From: Meghimatium bilineatum
Lineage: Eukaryota; Mollusca; Gastropoda; Stylommatophora; Philomycidae
DNA length: 64,000 bases
Reading direction: 5' to 3'
Assembly (NCBI GenBank): GCA_034231615.1
Contig: CM067299.1
Coordinates: 11,833,863 to 11,897,862 of the forward strand
Below, in pieces: positions 43,485 through 55,774 of this stretch (position 1 is the stretch's first letter; each line of letters opens with the position of its first letter). The notes beneath the pieces were generated by a model that saw only the letters and a list, made by a program, of their open reading frames with translations, ran no database searches and had not been told where the DNA came from. The position numbers and the translations under genes are program-made.

Positions 43485-44295
43485 AATGGCTATAGGAAAT
43501 ATGGTGCTGCGTCCGTATATTCCATTAGTCAGATTCACAGCCAAGGATGCTGTGTTCCAGAGCACGCTCGCCGCTTCACTTTCTCAGGCCAGAAGATCTA
43601 CATTTTATGTCTTTCTGCTGGGTGATCTAAATATAATGCGATTGAGTTCGTCATCAAACTTCCACTGAATCTCTCTGTAGCAGACATGTCCTACAGCACT
43701 TTCGACAGATATTAGTCCAGAAAAAGAAATGCACTATATAGGCAATTTATTTGGAGCTACTGACCTGCCCCATCCGTTTTCCGCCAACCTATATACTTTT
43801 TTTTAGAATGGGTTAGTGGCCGAATTTGGCATACGTGCGATATTTTGTGCACATATGATCTACAATGTGGTACAAGTTTTGGTGAAAAATGAGAGAACTT
43901 CGCTAGATGCGACTGTGAAACTGTGCAACATGTTTTTAACTACCATATTAATCTCGGATTTCTTGCATAGGGTAACACGCTCCGTTGCATTCTGTTCATT
44001 GCCGTGTTTAAAATAAAGCTCGACAGTACGAAACAACCTTGATGATGCCATGTCTTCGGAGTTTTAGTATTATCTTTAATATTAACATGCTGTCCGGTGT
44101 CTGAAAAGAAAGAAATGAATATTATTGCTCCCTCCTGTCATAGATATCGTAAGAGTCGAATTAGGAGAAAGTGTGATGTGGTTGGATCCCTCGTGCAATG
44201 ATCTCCCCTGTGATGAGGTCTGCTGAAGATTCATAATAGAAAATTGGGAGGGAATAGCTCTTGTATATGCAGCACGTCTCGGTTGTGCAGGAAAG
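43485..44295. other. Unique sequence
   Basis: Short ORFs on both strands only, none recognised. Confidence 0.35.
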
Positions 44296-44299
44296 TCAC

Positions 44300-44600
44300 C
44301 CACACGCTACCACCGCAAATAGAAGTCATGACAACGACCCCTCCAGAAAAGAAATCACGGCAACGACCACCCATGAATAGAAGTCATGGCCTCAATACTT
44401 CCGGAATAAAAGTCATGGCAGCTATCCTTCTTGAATAGAAATCAAGTCGACGACACTTCAGGAATAGAAGTCACGGCAACGTCCTTCTAGAATATAAATC
44501 ACGGCAACGACCCCTCAGGAACAGAAGCCACGGCAAGGACCCCTTTGGAAAGGAAGTGACCCCAACCATACCTCCGGAAAAGAAATATTAGCTCGTGGCA
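44300..44600. repeat. Degenerate ~30-bp minisatellite
   Basis: gaatagaagtcacggcaacg with acccctcc linker, about eight decayed copies. Confidence 0.75.
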
Positions 44601-44639
44601 TTGTACACTACGACCGCACCGAATCTGTAAAGTAACTTA

Positions 44640-44865
44640 CTTTTACTTCTGTCTTTTCTTTACCTTTACCTAACGTTATTTTAACTTTACTTTTACATTT
44701 ACATAACATTACTTTACTGTTTCATTGTTTTACTTTACTTTACTATACGTTATCTTTACTTTTTTCATTTAACTTTAATTTTCTTTTACTGTAAGTATAC
44801 CGATATTTACATTTATCATAATTTTACTTTACTTTACATTTACTTTAACTTTACTTTCCAAATTC
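44640..44865. repeat. TTTAC-rich low-complexity tract
   Basis: Irregular tttactttactttac units, similar to the 3' tail of SINE family 1 (1720-1741, 49360-49380). Confidence 0.85.
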
Positions 44866-44869
44866 GGGG

Positions 44870-45535
44870 CCATAGATAACGACTTTGGTAAGACAGGAGG
44901 GTTGTTGGCAAATTAAAAATATTATTTTAAAAAGGAAATCACCTTGTTTTTGTGGGAATTGTGATGATCCTGCTAGGAATTGTGTTGATCCTGATAGGAT
45001 TGTGATAATCCTGTTAGAAAATGATCCTTCTAGAAATTGTGATAATCCTGCGAGGGTTGAGCTATTTTTAGCATATTTCTTAGTTCATCATTAGTTACCC
45101 ATTTCAAAAATGTTAATTATCTTTGCTCCTTTTTTATGAAATGCTTATGTTTTGCAGTTGTAGTATGCTACTTGGAAGATAATTGTTCTAATCATCTGTA
45201 ATTAAACTCGATTGCTGATGAACTGCCAATGTTTGTTTGTTTTTTTTAAATTTTTGTGTGGATTTATGCTGATTTGGATGTTGCTCTATATGTTCGTTTC
45301 ACATTTACATAAAGAAGTTTCTGCTTACTTTTTTAGAAAAATACTTTAAGTAGCTTTTAAAAAATTATTTTTTAATAGAATCCAGCTTGAAAGAACCCTG
45401 TTTTTGAGTGGTTGAGTTATTTTCCTGGTACTAAGTGGTCGATCATAGGGTGAATTGTCTATTTTTTGCACGTGCATCCACCGGCGTGCTGTCGGTGCCA
45501 GAAAATAGTGCAAATACTAGCAACACCGTTTATAA
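44870..45535. other. Mostly unique; short repeat at 44955-45060
   Basis: gaattgtgatgatcctgcta occurs in about five decayed copies. The rest is unrecognised. Confidence 0.4.
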
Positions 45536-45544
45536 TTCATGCAT

Positions 45545-45800
45545 TTCGTTAGAGACGACTTAGGAGGTTATGAGATGGAGTTGGCTGTCACATTCCGTAT
45601 ACTGCCAAAGTGAGCCAGAAGCCAAATCAGGCCAAAAGACGCAGATATCACATCAGAACTGTAAACTATAACATACCGTATTCCGTTCATAGGCCTACAT
45701 CCTGCCAATCTACAGGAGCGAGAGCACGAGCGAGAAGAACACGTGCATTTTCTCAGATGTTTATGCCAGTTATCAACTGCCGCTGCAGAGTTATATACAT
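45545..45800 (+). repeat. Dispersed repeat fragment (related to 46.85 kb)
   Basis: gagacgacttaggaggttat, gagatggagttggctgtca resembles gatgcgattaaggaggtttt, gg..ttgttggcagct at 46848-46890. Overlapping opposite-strand ORFs of 86-88 codons are not supported. Confidence 0.5.
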
Positions 45801-45929
45801 GATGTCGTGTATGGCGTCGTGCTGCTTCGTTCATAATTGGCTGATCACATATGGGACTATCCTAGTGTAATAATCAATTATCTGTGTCTTTTGAGCCTCT
45901 TAGTGCTCCTGTTAGTGTTCTTATATAGA

Positions 45930-46135
45930 AATTGAACGCTAATCGAAGTTGTAATCTGTCTCCAGATTCCTATCTTAAATCGAGTATAACGTTAACCGAA
46001 GTATGAGTACATCTGTCTCCAGTATCTACGAAATTCTATATTAGAGAGTCAACGTTAACCGAAATACTCATTTGCATCCAATTTCTAAGAAAATCTTTAA
46101 TATAAAGTGAAAGTTAACCGAAGCATTAATCTTTC
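45930..46135. repeat. Three ~68-bp degenerate repeats
   Basis: aacgttaaccgaagtatgag, catctgtctccag.atctacg, then related copies. Divergence is high. Confidence 0.7.
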
Positions 46136-46139
46136 TGAA

Positions 46140-46475
46140 GTACGCACTGTTAACATTCTATAACTTACTGGGCATCTCAAGAAAAAACCCAACATAAGTT
46201 AGACTTTATATATCACCTCTAAACATATACCGTGAAAATATAAATAGCGTGGGTTTTTTTTAAACGAAAAGAAACTGTAAATGGAGTGGATCAATAAAAG
46301 TAATTAAATAATACAGTGAAAGAAGTTATAGTTTTCACTAATCGCAAGAGTTCGCCATTCATGTTCGAATTGGAATGTCTTTTTCCGAACACGAATTATG
46401 TATCTCAAGTATCTGTGATCTTAACATGGTAAAACCAAATGGAGTTGGTTTTTTTTTCCAAAGTGAGCCTCGTCT
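46140..46475. other. Unique sequence
   Basis: Nothing recognised. Confidence 0.35.
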
Positions 46476-46479
46476 TCAT

Positions 46480-46670
46480 TTAACCCCATCGAGGTCAACT
46501 TCTTGAAGTGGAGATGGGGCTTATTCGAACCAACAGATGATGGAAACTAAGATTGGTCGGACCATCCCTGACCTCGAACAGGACCACAGTCCTGCAAAAG
46601 CACTCACTGGTGCTTAAGTCGGAGATACCAGACCGAGATGCACACAAGCAACCATGGTATAACGCAACAT
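46480..46670 (-). repeat. Dispersed repeat of unknown type, copy 2
   Basis: Inverse of 41503-41690: minus strand has ataccatggttgcttgtgtg, gactgtggtcctgttcgagg, tcagggatgg, gttgacctcgatgg. The minus ORF of 71 codons (46495-46710) overlaps it but has no known domain. Confidence 0.7.
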
Positions 46671-46834
46671 GACCAGATAGCATGTCCTCACAAGAAAAAA
46701 TTTCGAACAAGGAACATCATATCGCAAAGCTGGGGATTCCTTTCTGAATTTGAAATAAATTGATAAACACATCACTCGTGTGGTGCCATGGCCAGAACAT
46801 GATGCAAAGAATAGTTAAACTATTATCTGCCACG

Positions 46835-47036
46835 CATGTCGTAAGATGCGATTAAGGAGGTTTTGGGAGTGTTGTTGGCAGCTCCATCCCGTTGATGAGC
46901 AGGTGACCAAGAGTCCACGCTGAAGTTTTATGTGTCACAGCGAAGCGGACTACATCATTCTAACATGCAGGGATTCAAGAACGAATCAAGAACTAATATG
47001 CAGGGATTGGAGAATGAATGCTGAAGAAGAAGAATA
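46835..47036 (+). mobile_element. GAA-tailed repeat, related subfamily
   Basis: cgcatgtcgtaagatgcgat, taaggaggtt, then gagaatgaatgctgaagaag at 47010-47029. It shares the 3' end with the GAA-tailed repeats but not their 5' part, so the common tail may mark one parent LINE. A direct doublet (catgcagggatt / atatgcagggatt) lies at 46962-47008. Confidence 0.6.
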
Positions 47037-47039
47037 TCA

Positions 47040-48775
47040 TTTTGATCTATGGTAGGTTTAAAGAGGTAATAGTTTCCGTGTCGGGTAAAAACCCGAAACT
47101 GGAAATGAGTTGCTGGGGTAACACAGGGCAAAAATTTAAATCAGCAGTAATTGGTATACGTCGTACTAAAATAAGTCAATAAGACAACCTAGCAACGAGA
47201 CACAGTGACAGATGTTTAAAGAGAGTTCGACTGCATTTGGTATCCCGGTCCGGGGAAGATCAAACTGAGTCATAACATATTCCGAATATCATGCATCACC
47301 GAATATGATGCACCATGTAATGGATTCTCAGATCAATGAAGAATTCACAAGACAGCGGATTCTTACCTTCAGAATTATCCTCCAAACAGATGAAAGTTTC
47401 AGATAGATGGATAATATTACAAACAATCTGGGAAAATAAAGGTAAACAACGTGATTCCTGGCATATCACTCCTACTGTACGTTAGCCTCAGTAAAATACG
47501 CACAACTCCCATATGCACCGATGTTCTTCTCTGTGTCATTATTCTTCAGTCAGTCGTCGTGTTATAGGTTCCATGAACTGTGTCATTCACTTCTTCATAA
47601 TTCTTGAATCAGTCATCAGATTACAACACCAATAACTTTAATGAACTGTGTGATTTGCTTGACGCTTAGGAGTATATCTCAGTAGGGCATATTTTGTCCC
47701 TGTCCTATTGGTAGAAATGCATGGATAATCTCTGTTGTGTGGTATTTGCATACAGTTCACAGCTGTATATGTCTTCATCACTAATTTTACATTTGTTGTA
47801 GATTTGGTTTCGCAGACTTTTATGGCCAATTTGAAGTCTGATGATAATAGCTATTTCTTATAATGACATTTGCTAAATCGTTATACCTTGGAAAACCGAA
47901 TGTCTAGTGAAGGCACCCGTTCTTTTCTTAAAATTCCCATTTCTACATTCAGCACCTGCAGCGTTGCTTCCGCGGTGATAATGCTGAGATGCAGTAATTA
48001 GGGCATGATTTCTTGTGTACTTATTTTCTTTATGCACAATACAAACATAATAAAGTAAAACCTTTTATAAGAAACCCTCTATTAAGCGGAAACTTATCTT
48101 TAATGGAAATATTTTCCAGGTCAATCGTGATTAAATTGCAACAACGAACATGGAGTAAGGAGAAATCTGGCTTTATCCGGAAATTGACCCGGTACCTTGC
48201 AGTCCTGCTTAAGACAGTATACACTGTATTAAGTTTTTAGTTTTAGCTGACCCCGAGCTTCCGACAGTCGTAAGTAAAATCATCAAACCTCTGTGATAGC
48301 AGATTTTCCGAGTCAACTCGTTTTGAAATAGTTTCTACAACCGGGAGCCTGATCTATAAGACATATTAGCTAAATGGGAAAATACTCCTTCTAAAATGAT
48401 TCAATGAATATTTCTGTAGGCCTATTGGCTGTTCCAAAAAGACAATTCACTGTGACCAATACAATGCACGGAATAGTCAAATGTATCATTAAGAGGGCCT
48501 ATTTTTACATTAGCCATTAGAGCGTACATTGTCAGCGGTCACGATACAATTCACTGGAAGTATATCAATTATAACAAACCTAAATTAGCGGGTATGTTTA
48601 AGTTGTTATGCCTGTCAATGCAAGTAATCAGAATGTCAAAGAAAAACTGACAAACATGTCATTGAAACGTGATTGCTATTTTAAAATGTCAGGATTTCTG
48701 AATGTTGTTCTGTGCTGGCAAGTTCTTTGGTGCTTATTCCGTTAATCCTAGAGACCAACTTGATTAGATATAGTA
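47040..48775. other. Unique sequence, no gene seen
   Basis: No repeat or conserved ORF recognised. Opposed ORFs near 48013-48240 overlap fully and are probably chance. Confidence 0.4.
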
Positions 48776-48779
48776 GCTA

Positions 48780-49065
48780 GATTCATGTGATTCTATGTTG
48801 TGGTTAGATTAATGAGTTTATATGTTGTGGTTAGATTAATGTGATTATATGTTGTGGTTAGATTAATGAGTTTATATGTTGTGGTTAGATTAATGTGATT
48901 ATATGTTGTGGTTAGATTAATAAGTTTATATGTTGTGGTTAGATTAATGTGATTATATGTTGTGGTTAGATTAATGTAATTATATATTATGGTTATATTA
49001 ATGTGATTATATGTTGTGGTTAGATTAATGTGATCATATGTTGTGGTTAGATTAATGTATTTATA
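48780..49065. repeat. Minisatellite, 27-bp unit with 54-bp dimer pattern
   Basis: attaatgtgattatatgttg, tggttag repeats about ten times. gtgatta and gagttta variants alternate in the first part, giving a 54-bp higher-order unit. Confidence 0.93.
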
Positions 49066-49114
49066 ATTAGAGGTTTATTATATGCTGTATTCATATAGTT
49101 ATATGCAGTTAATA

Positions 49115-49381
49115 GGTAGTAGTGCGGTGGTTAGCGCACTGGCTTAGCATATGAATGGTCCTAGGTTCATTCCCCAGTTGAGGCGGAAATTTTTTTCAGA
49201 TAGCAACGGCTCACAGGTCGACCCAGCCTTAAATGGGTACCGGATTAATCCGGGAAGTAAAGACTGCGAGGAAGAGGAGATGCCTACCGCCCTCATTTGC
49301 AGAGCCTCTGAAATGTTAGATCGCTAACATCTCACACACCTACGGCATTAATAAATGATATGGGTTACTTTACTTTTACTT
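49115..49381 (+). mobile_element. SINE family 1, copy 2
   Basis: tagtgcggtggttagcgcac (A-box region), ggttcattcccc (B box), body as at 1470-1741, TTTAC-like tail. Confidence 0.9.
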
Positions 49382-49384
49382 ATG

Positions 49385-49800
49385 CAGTTAATAGATTTAT
49401 GTTACTGAAATCTTCAAAGAACGTACCTTGTAATGAACATGGAAACTGAAAATGGTGAGATACTAGCCAACAATACTCCCGGTTGAATTTATAATCTTGA
49501 TTCTTGATTAGAAACTGACCTCACAGCACGTGGGACATTCCCATAAGAGCTCCGCCCTCTGTTCCAGCAGCCATCCTTCTCGATGGTGTTTCGAGTCTAA
49601 TGCTTCCGAAATAGACGTCGACATCAGGGCATAACTCTGGCCATTATAATCGACCATGTTGTATTAAAAACAGCTTACTGTACATTCCTTTGGCATGTCA
49701 TACGCACTTTTCCGTTTTATTACTTCTGTCTGTGGCGACAATGTCGTCACAACTCGCTGACGCCATATTATAATGCACAATTCAGTATTACTGAAACAAA
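49385..49800. other. Unique sequence
   Basis: Nothing recognised. Confidence 0.35.
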
Positions 49801-49807
49801 TTTTTCT

Positions 49808-49970
49808 ACCGAAGATGGATGTGTCAGGTCATTGGCGCACATATAACGGTGACACAAAGCATTTTCATTCTCTATACTACATCCTGCTGGAAAACTAGTA
49901 GGGTCATTGTCCTACAACATAAGAGATCTAACGGGAGTTTGAAAATTAACGTTGAAGAAGAAGAAGTAAA
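49808..49970 (+). mobile_element. GAA-tailed dispersed repeat, copy 5
   Basis: accgaagatggatgtgtcag to acgttgaagaagaagaagta; matches copies 1-4. Confidence 0.85.
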
Positions 49971-49974
49971 TTCC

Positions 49975-50655
49975 CGACAAAATAATGTGTGAAATGTCAA
50001 CAGGTCTAACGCTAATCCTGAACATAAACATAGACATCTAACAATACAGTAACAGTCTAAACATTGACATCTTCCATAAGCGATAAAAACATGAATATCA
50101 TTTATATTAATCAAAACTTGTATAAAATTAACGAAGAATGTACGAGCTAAGACATAGAGTATTATCGACAGGTAATACTATAGGTAATTATATAGAGTAT
50201 TATCGATTGGGGTGATGATAGTGAAAGCTGTTCTCAGTTTGAAGCGAAATCACACAGTGTACTTATCATCATACTTCAAGGGCATGCCGCGAACGATGTG
50301 TAAGATAAGATTAGAGGTGAGTTATCGTTCTCAGCATCTCCCGTTTGTGAGATACACTTGGGTTTATTATAAAAGGCGTGGGGAGTCAGACAATGAAATA
50401 GCTGATGGATTGGAAGAAAATTCTAGATAGATAAGAATTTACCATTGTTAGTGTTGCATTAGTAGACCCATACAAAGTTTAACACTGCTGAGTGTAAATT
50501 AGTGGAACGATACAAACTTTACTTCAGCTAGGGGTAAATTTTCGGGGGTAACTTTATGGAGGTAAATCTACTTTGATGTAGCATTATTTCGAAGGACATT
50601 TATTCTTTGATATTATCATCAATGTCTTTTTTTCTACTATACATAGTAAGGTGAA
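49975..50655. other. Unique sequence
   Basis: A 72-codon plus ORF (50212-50430) is unrecognised. No repeat seen. Confidence 0.35.
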
Positions 50656-50656
50656 T

Positions 50657-50795
<139 letters not shown>

Positions 50796-50819
50796 ACACA
50801 TCTTAACCCATAACATGTA

Positions 50820-51045
50820 TTAACATTGTAGGGATATGAGATGTTAGAGATCTCGTATTTCATTGGCTCTGCTATATGAGGGTGGTAGCCATCCCCTCTC
50901 CCTAGCAGTCATTACTTCCTGGAATAATCCGGTACCAAATAAGGCTGGGTGAAGCCAAAATCCGTTTCGATCTAAAAATATTTCCGCCTCAACTGGGAAA
51001 TGAACCCATGACCACTCATATATGGGAATGATAAGAGGAAAGGCA
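50820..51045 (-). mobile_element. SINE family 1, copy 3
   Basis: The minus strand carries tcatgggttcatttcccag (B-box region, about 50990-51008), acccagccttatttggtacc and ggattattccaggaagta, then ctaacatctcata near the end. Head partly lost. The minus ORF over it (50844-51083) is a shadow. Confidence 0.85.
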
Positions 51046-51049
51046 AAAC

Positions 51050-52195
51050 ATTGTATTCCGACTGAAACCAGCAAAAGAGTCAATATTATGCGTCATATAC
51101 CTCATAAACTGAGCTCTGATTTTGTGTGGACAGCCAATAAAAATAATGAGAAGTCAAATAGCATCACTTAGAAGGATGAACCCGATGAGCCCACATACCT
51201 GATTTGACAAGGAATTGAATGAACAACAGTGCCGTGAGTTCCCAAGTTCCTGTTAGTAGTCAACCAAGAATCGGCTGTTATTGTCTGTGTCGTGCATCCT
51301 TTAGCTAAACGTGATGAACAAATCCTTTATCAGTTTGTATTATTGTGTTTAAAAAATATATGTTTTATTCGTCTGTACCTCACTAATTATGAATATGGGA
51401 ATTTCCGATGTTCATGTTTTGTCTACAGATATCTCCAGAGAACTCTTTATTGTTTCCTACGAGCGATATTACTTAGTACTATTTCTACACTGTCTGGTCT
51501 CTCGCTAATCCAGTCAGTGTCGTTTCAGTGACTCGAATGGTTAAACAGTGTTCTAATCTATCCCATTCAGAAAAGAAATCACATAGTCCATCTAGAAAAA
51601 CACTGAAACACATAATTTATCTCTATCTATTAGCTAAACCCATTATTGCTTCTTCTAGAAGCATTGGTGCTGAATGGCACTAAAGGGTTTAGCGAATAGA
51701 TAGATAGAGAAATATTTTGTGTCGGTTTTGTTGGTCATAAGCACAGTATGTTCTGTTTGTCCGATATTTTGCTGAGCACTTTGGTCATGTATTCTCCTTC
51801 AATGATTCTCTTAGATTCTTCATACATTTTGATCGTGTGAGGTAATTTTTTTTCCCAGTCGTACATAAACATGTCGGCCACCTCATTACCAGGTATGTGT
51901 CAATGAGATGAAACAGCATATTACAAAAATAGTAAGGAACACAAGGTATTGAAAAATAGTCCAGCGCTGTTCTTTCTAGTTAGTGACGCTGCCTATTGAT
52001 GGCTCTTGATTGTATTTCCTGTTGAGGGCGAATTTACCTGCCATTACTAAATATTTTCTTGTTAGGCTGAGTGGGGAATTTCTGGAGACTGCGTAAGAAT
52101 CTGTATGGCTACGACATGTACAGTGTTGTTTGTAGCATATCGTATTAAGGACGTATTGAAAACCCATAATGTTTTGTTGTAATTATTTTTAATAC
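51050..52195. other. Unique sequence with one hairpin
   Basis: An imperfect inverted repeat at 51620-51712 (see separate entry). No gene recognised. Confidence 0.4.
51618..51712. repeat. Inverted repeat / hairpin
   Basis: tatctctatctattagctaa-accc (left) pairs with gggtttagcgaatagatagatagaga (right, two pieces) around a ~45-nt centre containing ctagaagcattggtgctgaa. Confidence 0.75.
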
Positions 52196-52199
52196 GTTC

Positions 52200-52475
52200 A
52201 ATTATATTAATCACCGTAATATAAAGTGTTAAGAAGTTTCCATTGCTTTCTACAAAGTCCACATGAGCAGTTGTCCGCTGGAGGGGAGAAATTTGAACAT
52301 AGTAACGTTGCCGCCCAAGGCAGACTCTGCACCGCACCGCCACAGAGCAGGACATGTACAAGATGCGTTTTTTATGATGTATCTGGTAACAGAATAACAC
52401 CACGTTTATTACCCGAAGTCGACCCATTACACTCACGGCTTTGAGACCAACAGTCTAACCTCTAGGCCATGTGCA
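52200..52475 (-). mobile_element. SINE related to family 2, tRNA-like head
   Basis: The minus strand has a tRNA-like head (ggcctagaggttagactgtt ... gggtcgacttcgggt, 52410-52470). Its 3' part (gaaagcaatggaaacttctt, aacactttatattacggtga) matches the SINE 2 body. The middle differs from the 4.1 kb copy. Confidence 0.6.
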
Positions 52476-52479
52476 ACAC

Positions 52480-52965
52480 TACTAAGTTGTCAACGTATCA
52501 TTTTATTTATATTGATTTTCTAAACAATATTTATTTTGCTGTCATTTTCTTTTGTTTAACACAGTTACCAAAACTGCCGATAGTTGAATCCGTTCCCTGT
52601 ATATTGGGATTGTGAGATGAGCTCGTTATAGCAAACCATGGTGTCGGAAGCTATACCTTTCGTAAAAATAAGTGTTTCTTTTCAACAATCCCTATTTTCA
52701 ATTAGGATTCAATACCAACTTTCAAGTTAGCTAGCAGTAGGTACCTGTCTGTCTCTTCAAACAATAGCATTGTTGTTCTACTCTACAACTATAATTTGCA
52801 ATTCATGGCGGTCACACATGTGAGTCACAGCATCAATATGAGTCAAATCGAGTCTTCCAAAGTATGTACAAGGAATCACAGGTAAACGTGTATCATATTG
52901 GTAAAGCATGAAACGGGGTAATGAAGTTTTGCTAATAACGTGAAACACACATAGACACTCACGCA
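52480..52965. other. Unique sequence
   Basis: Nothing recognised. Confidence 0.35.
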
Positions 52966-52969
52966 AATC

Positions 52970-53000
52970 GACGTTTCGACCGAAAGGCCTTTATCAAGAA
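52970..53000 (-). other. Ribozyme-like dispersed motif, best copy
   Basis: The minus strand reads cttgataaaggcc, tttc, ggtcgaaacgtcg. GGCC and GGUC can pair as a 4-bp stem with a small loop, placed between a UGAUAA-like and a GAAAC core as in half a hammerhead. The consensus CUGAUGA is not exact. Confidence 0.5.
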
Positions 53001-53004
53001 TAAC

Positions 53005-53585
53005 ATACAATTATACATCAAAAACAAAGAGTAAGAACGACACAACTTGCTTTCACATGTCTAGCGCAGTGGCTGGAAGGATGGTATCATATTGTGATGT
53101 TGTGTCTTATACGTGCGGCCCTATAACAAACTGGTATCACTTTCTCCCGTGTCTTCATGCCACTCCTGATGTCTCACATGCATGCAACAACATCTATGGC
53201 ATCCGGTTCCCATTATTCCGTATCAGTACAAAGATCATACGCATAACGTTTGCAAACGTCTTGTATCGAAATAGAGGTAGACCATGAGATATATTCCTAG
53301 GCTGTAATTCTCCATAACGTAGATGCTTCAGCATTCATTTGACCATCTTCCATCCTCGTAGTGTATCCGAGCCATCTGTCAGCGCTCACTGAGCATAGCC
53401 AATAATGTAGTTTTTTCCCTTTGTTTTCAAAACATCAGAGTTAGTGACTATGTGTGAAGGCACGAAGTAGTATGCACTATTACACAGAGGATGCTATTCT
53501 TCTTCTAGGTTCGATATCATCAACAGTTAGTCCAATATTTTATTCTTTAAGTACATACAATATCAATCGCTTTTATATATTAACG
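53005..53585. other. Unique; possible relic LINE tail on minus strand
   Basis: Minus-strand 53330-53400 can be read as WLGYTTRMEDGQM, loosely like the WxGHxxRMEDxR block of LINE tails. Too weak to call an element. Confidence 0.3.
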
Positions 53586-53589
53586 TGAG

Positions 53590-55465
53590 ACGTGTAGCGT
53601 GTGTGACTTTCATGTATGTGAAGGTATTTTTAATTCATTTATGTGATGGTATCTTTAATTCGTTCATTTATGTGAAGGTATTCTTCAATCATTCATTTAT
53701 GTGAAGGTATCTTTAAATCTTTCATTTATGTGAAAGTATTCTTCAAACATTCATTTATGTGAAGGTATCTTTAAAACTTTCATTTATGTGAAGGTATCTT
53801 TATATCTTTCAGTTATGTGAAGGTATCCTTCAATCATTCATCTATGTCAAGGTATCGTTCAATCTTTCATATATGTGAAGGTATCCATCAATCATTCATT
53901 TATGTGAAGGTATATTTAATTGTTTCATTTATGTGATGGTATTCTTCAATCATTCATTTATGTGAAGGTATCTTTATATATTTCATTTATGTGAAGATAT
54001 CCTTCAATCATTCATCAAGGTCAAGGTATCTTTCAATCTTTCATATATGTGAAGGTATCCATCAATCATTCATTTATGAGAAGGTATATTTAATTGTTTC
54101 ATTTATGTGATGGTATTCTTCAATCATTCATTTATGTGAAGGTATCTTTAAAGCTTTCATTTATGTTAAGGTATCTTTATCTCTTTCATTTATGTGAAGG
54201 TATCTGTATCTCTTTTATTTATGTGAAGGTATCCTTCAATCATTCATTTATGTGAAGGTATCTTTAAATCATTCATTTATGTGAAGGTAACTTTAAATCT
54301 AACATTTATGTGAAGGTATCCTTCAATCATTCATTTATGTGAAGGCATCTTTAATTCATTCATTTATGTGAAGGTAACATTAAATCTTTCATTTATGTGA
54401 AGGTATCTTTATATCTTTCATTTATGTGAAGGTATCTTTATATTTTTCATTTATGTGAAGGTATCTTTATATCTTTCATTTATGTGAAGGTATCTTTATA
54501 TCTTCCATTTATGCGAAGGTATCTTTATATCTTTCATTTATGTGAAGGTATCTTTAAATCTTTCATTTATGTGAAGGTATCCTTCAATCATTCATTTATG
54601 TGAAGGTATCTTTAATTCTTTCATTTATGTGAAGGTATCCTTCAATCATTCATTTATGTGAAGGTATCTTTAATTCTTTCATTTATGTGAAGGTATCCTT
54701 CAATGATTCATTTATGTCAAGGTATCTTTATATCTTTCATTTATGTGAAGGTATCTTTATATCTTTCATTTATGTGAAGGTATCTTTATATCATTCATTT
54801 ATGTGAAGGTAACTTTAAATCTTTCATTTATGTGAAGGTATCTTTATATATTTCATTTATGTGAAGGTATCTTTATATCTTTCATTTATGTGAAGGTATC
54901 CTTATATCTTTCATTTATGTGAAGGTATCTTTATATCTTTCATTTATGTGAAGGTATCTTTAAATCATTCATTTATGTGAAGGTAACTTTAAATCTAACA
55001 TTTATGTGAAGGTATCCTTCAATCATTCATTTATGTGAAGGTATCTTTAAATCATTCATTTATGTGAAGGTAACTTTAAATCTTTCATTTATGTGAAGGT
55101 ATCTTTATATCTTTCATTTATGTGAAGGTATCTTTATATTTTTCATTTATGTGAAGGTATCTTTATATCTTTCATTTATGTGAAGGTATCTTTATATCTT
55201 TTATTTATGTGAAGGTATCTTTAAATTTTTCATTTATGTGAAGGCATCCTTCAATCATTCATTTTTGTGAAGGTATCTTTAAATCTTTCATTTATGTGAA
55301 GGTATATTTATATCTTTCATTTATGTGAAGGTATCTTTAAATTTTTCATTTATGTGAAGGTATCCTTCAATCATTCATTTATGTGAAGGTATCTTTAAAT
55401 CTTTCATTTGTGTGAAGGTATCTTTAAATCTTTCATTTATGTGAAGGTATCTTTAAATCTTTGAG
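53590..55465. repeat. Minisatellite, 29-bp unit, ~64 copies, with higher-order structure
   Basis: Unit tcatttatgtgaaggtatct plus ttatatctt. Variant units (ccttcaatca, aactttaaatctaac) are shared at fixed distances: aacatttatg at 54301 and 54997 lie 696 bp (24 units) apart, and gtatccatca at 53881 and 54055 lie 174 bp (6 units) apart. It is the largest array in the window and is followed by unique sequence to 55770. Confidence 0.98.
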
Positions 55466-55469
55466 TTGT

Positions 55470-55770
55470 AGGGATGATCTAGTCCGGTGATGAATGAATT
55501 ACAACATATTGTACCATTTATTCTGGCCCGCAAGGATATTCCAAACGACTAAATGCGCTGGCAACATTGCTCAGAAAACACTACTTGAAGCTACAGAGAA
55601 CTAAAAAAACACATCTATTTGGCTACATACCACACGAAAAGAACCTCAATGTGGCCCACGGAGACAAAAATGTTGCCCACATCCGATTATTTCTTTAGTG
55701 GAGGTGTTCTTAATCTGATTTTCATGAGTACCTTGGTGGTCTCGTAACGAAATGTCTAGTAATGGTATGT
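55470..55770. other. Unique sequence
   Basis: Nothing recognised. Confidence 0.35.
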
Positions 55771-55774
55771 CATG

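Noticed and set aside
53180-53460. LINE tail on the minus strand
   Set aside because: Only one loosely matching block (WLGYTTRMEDGQM) and several stops; below the standard for a call.
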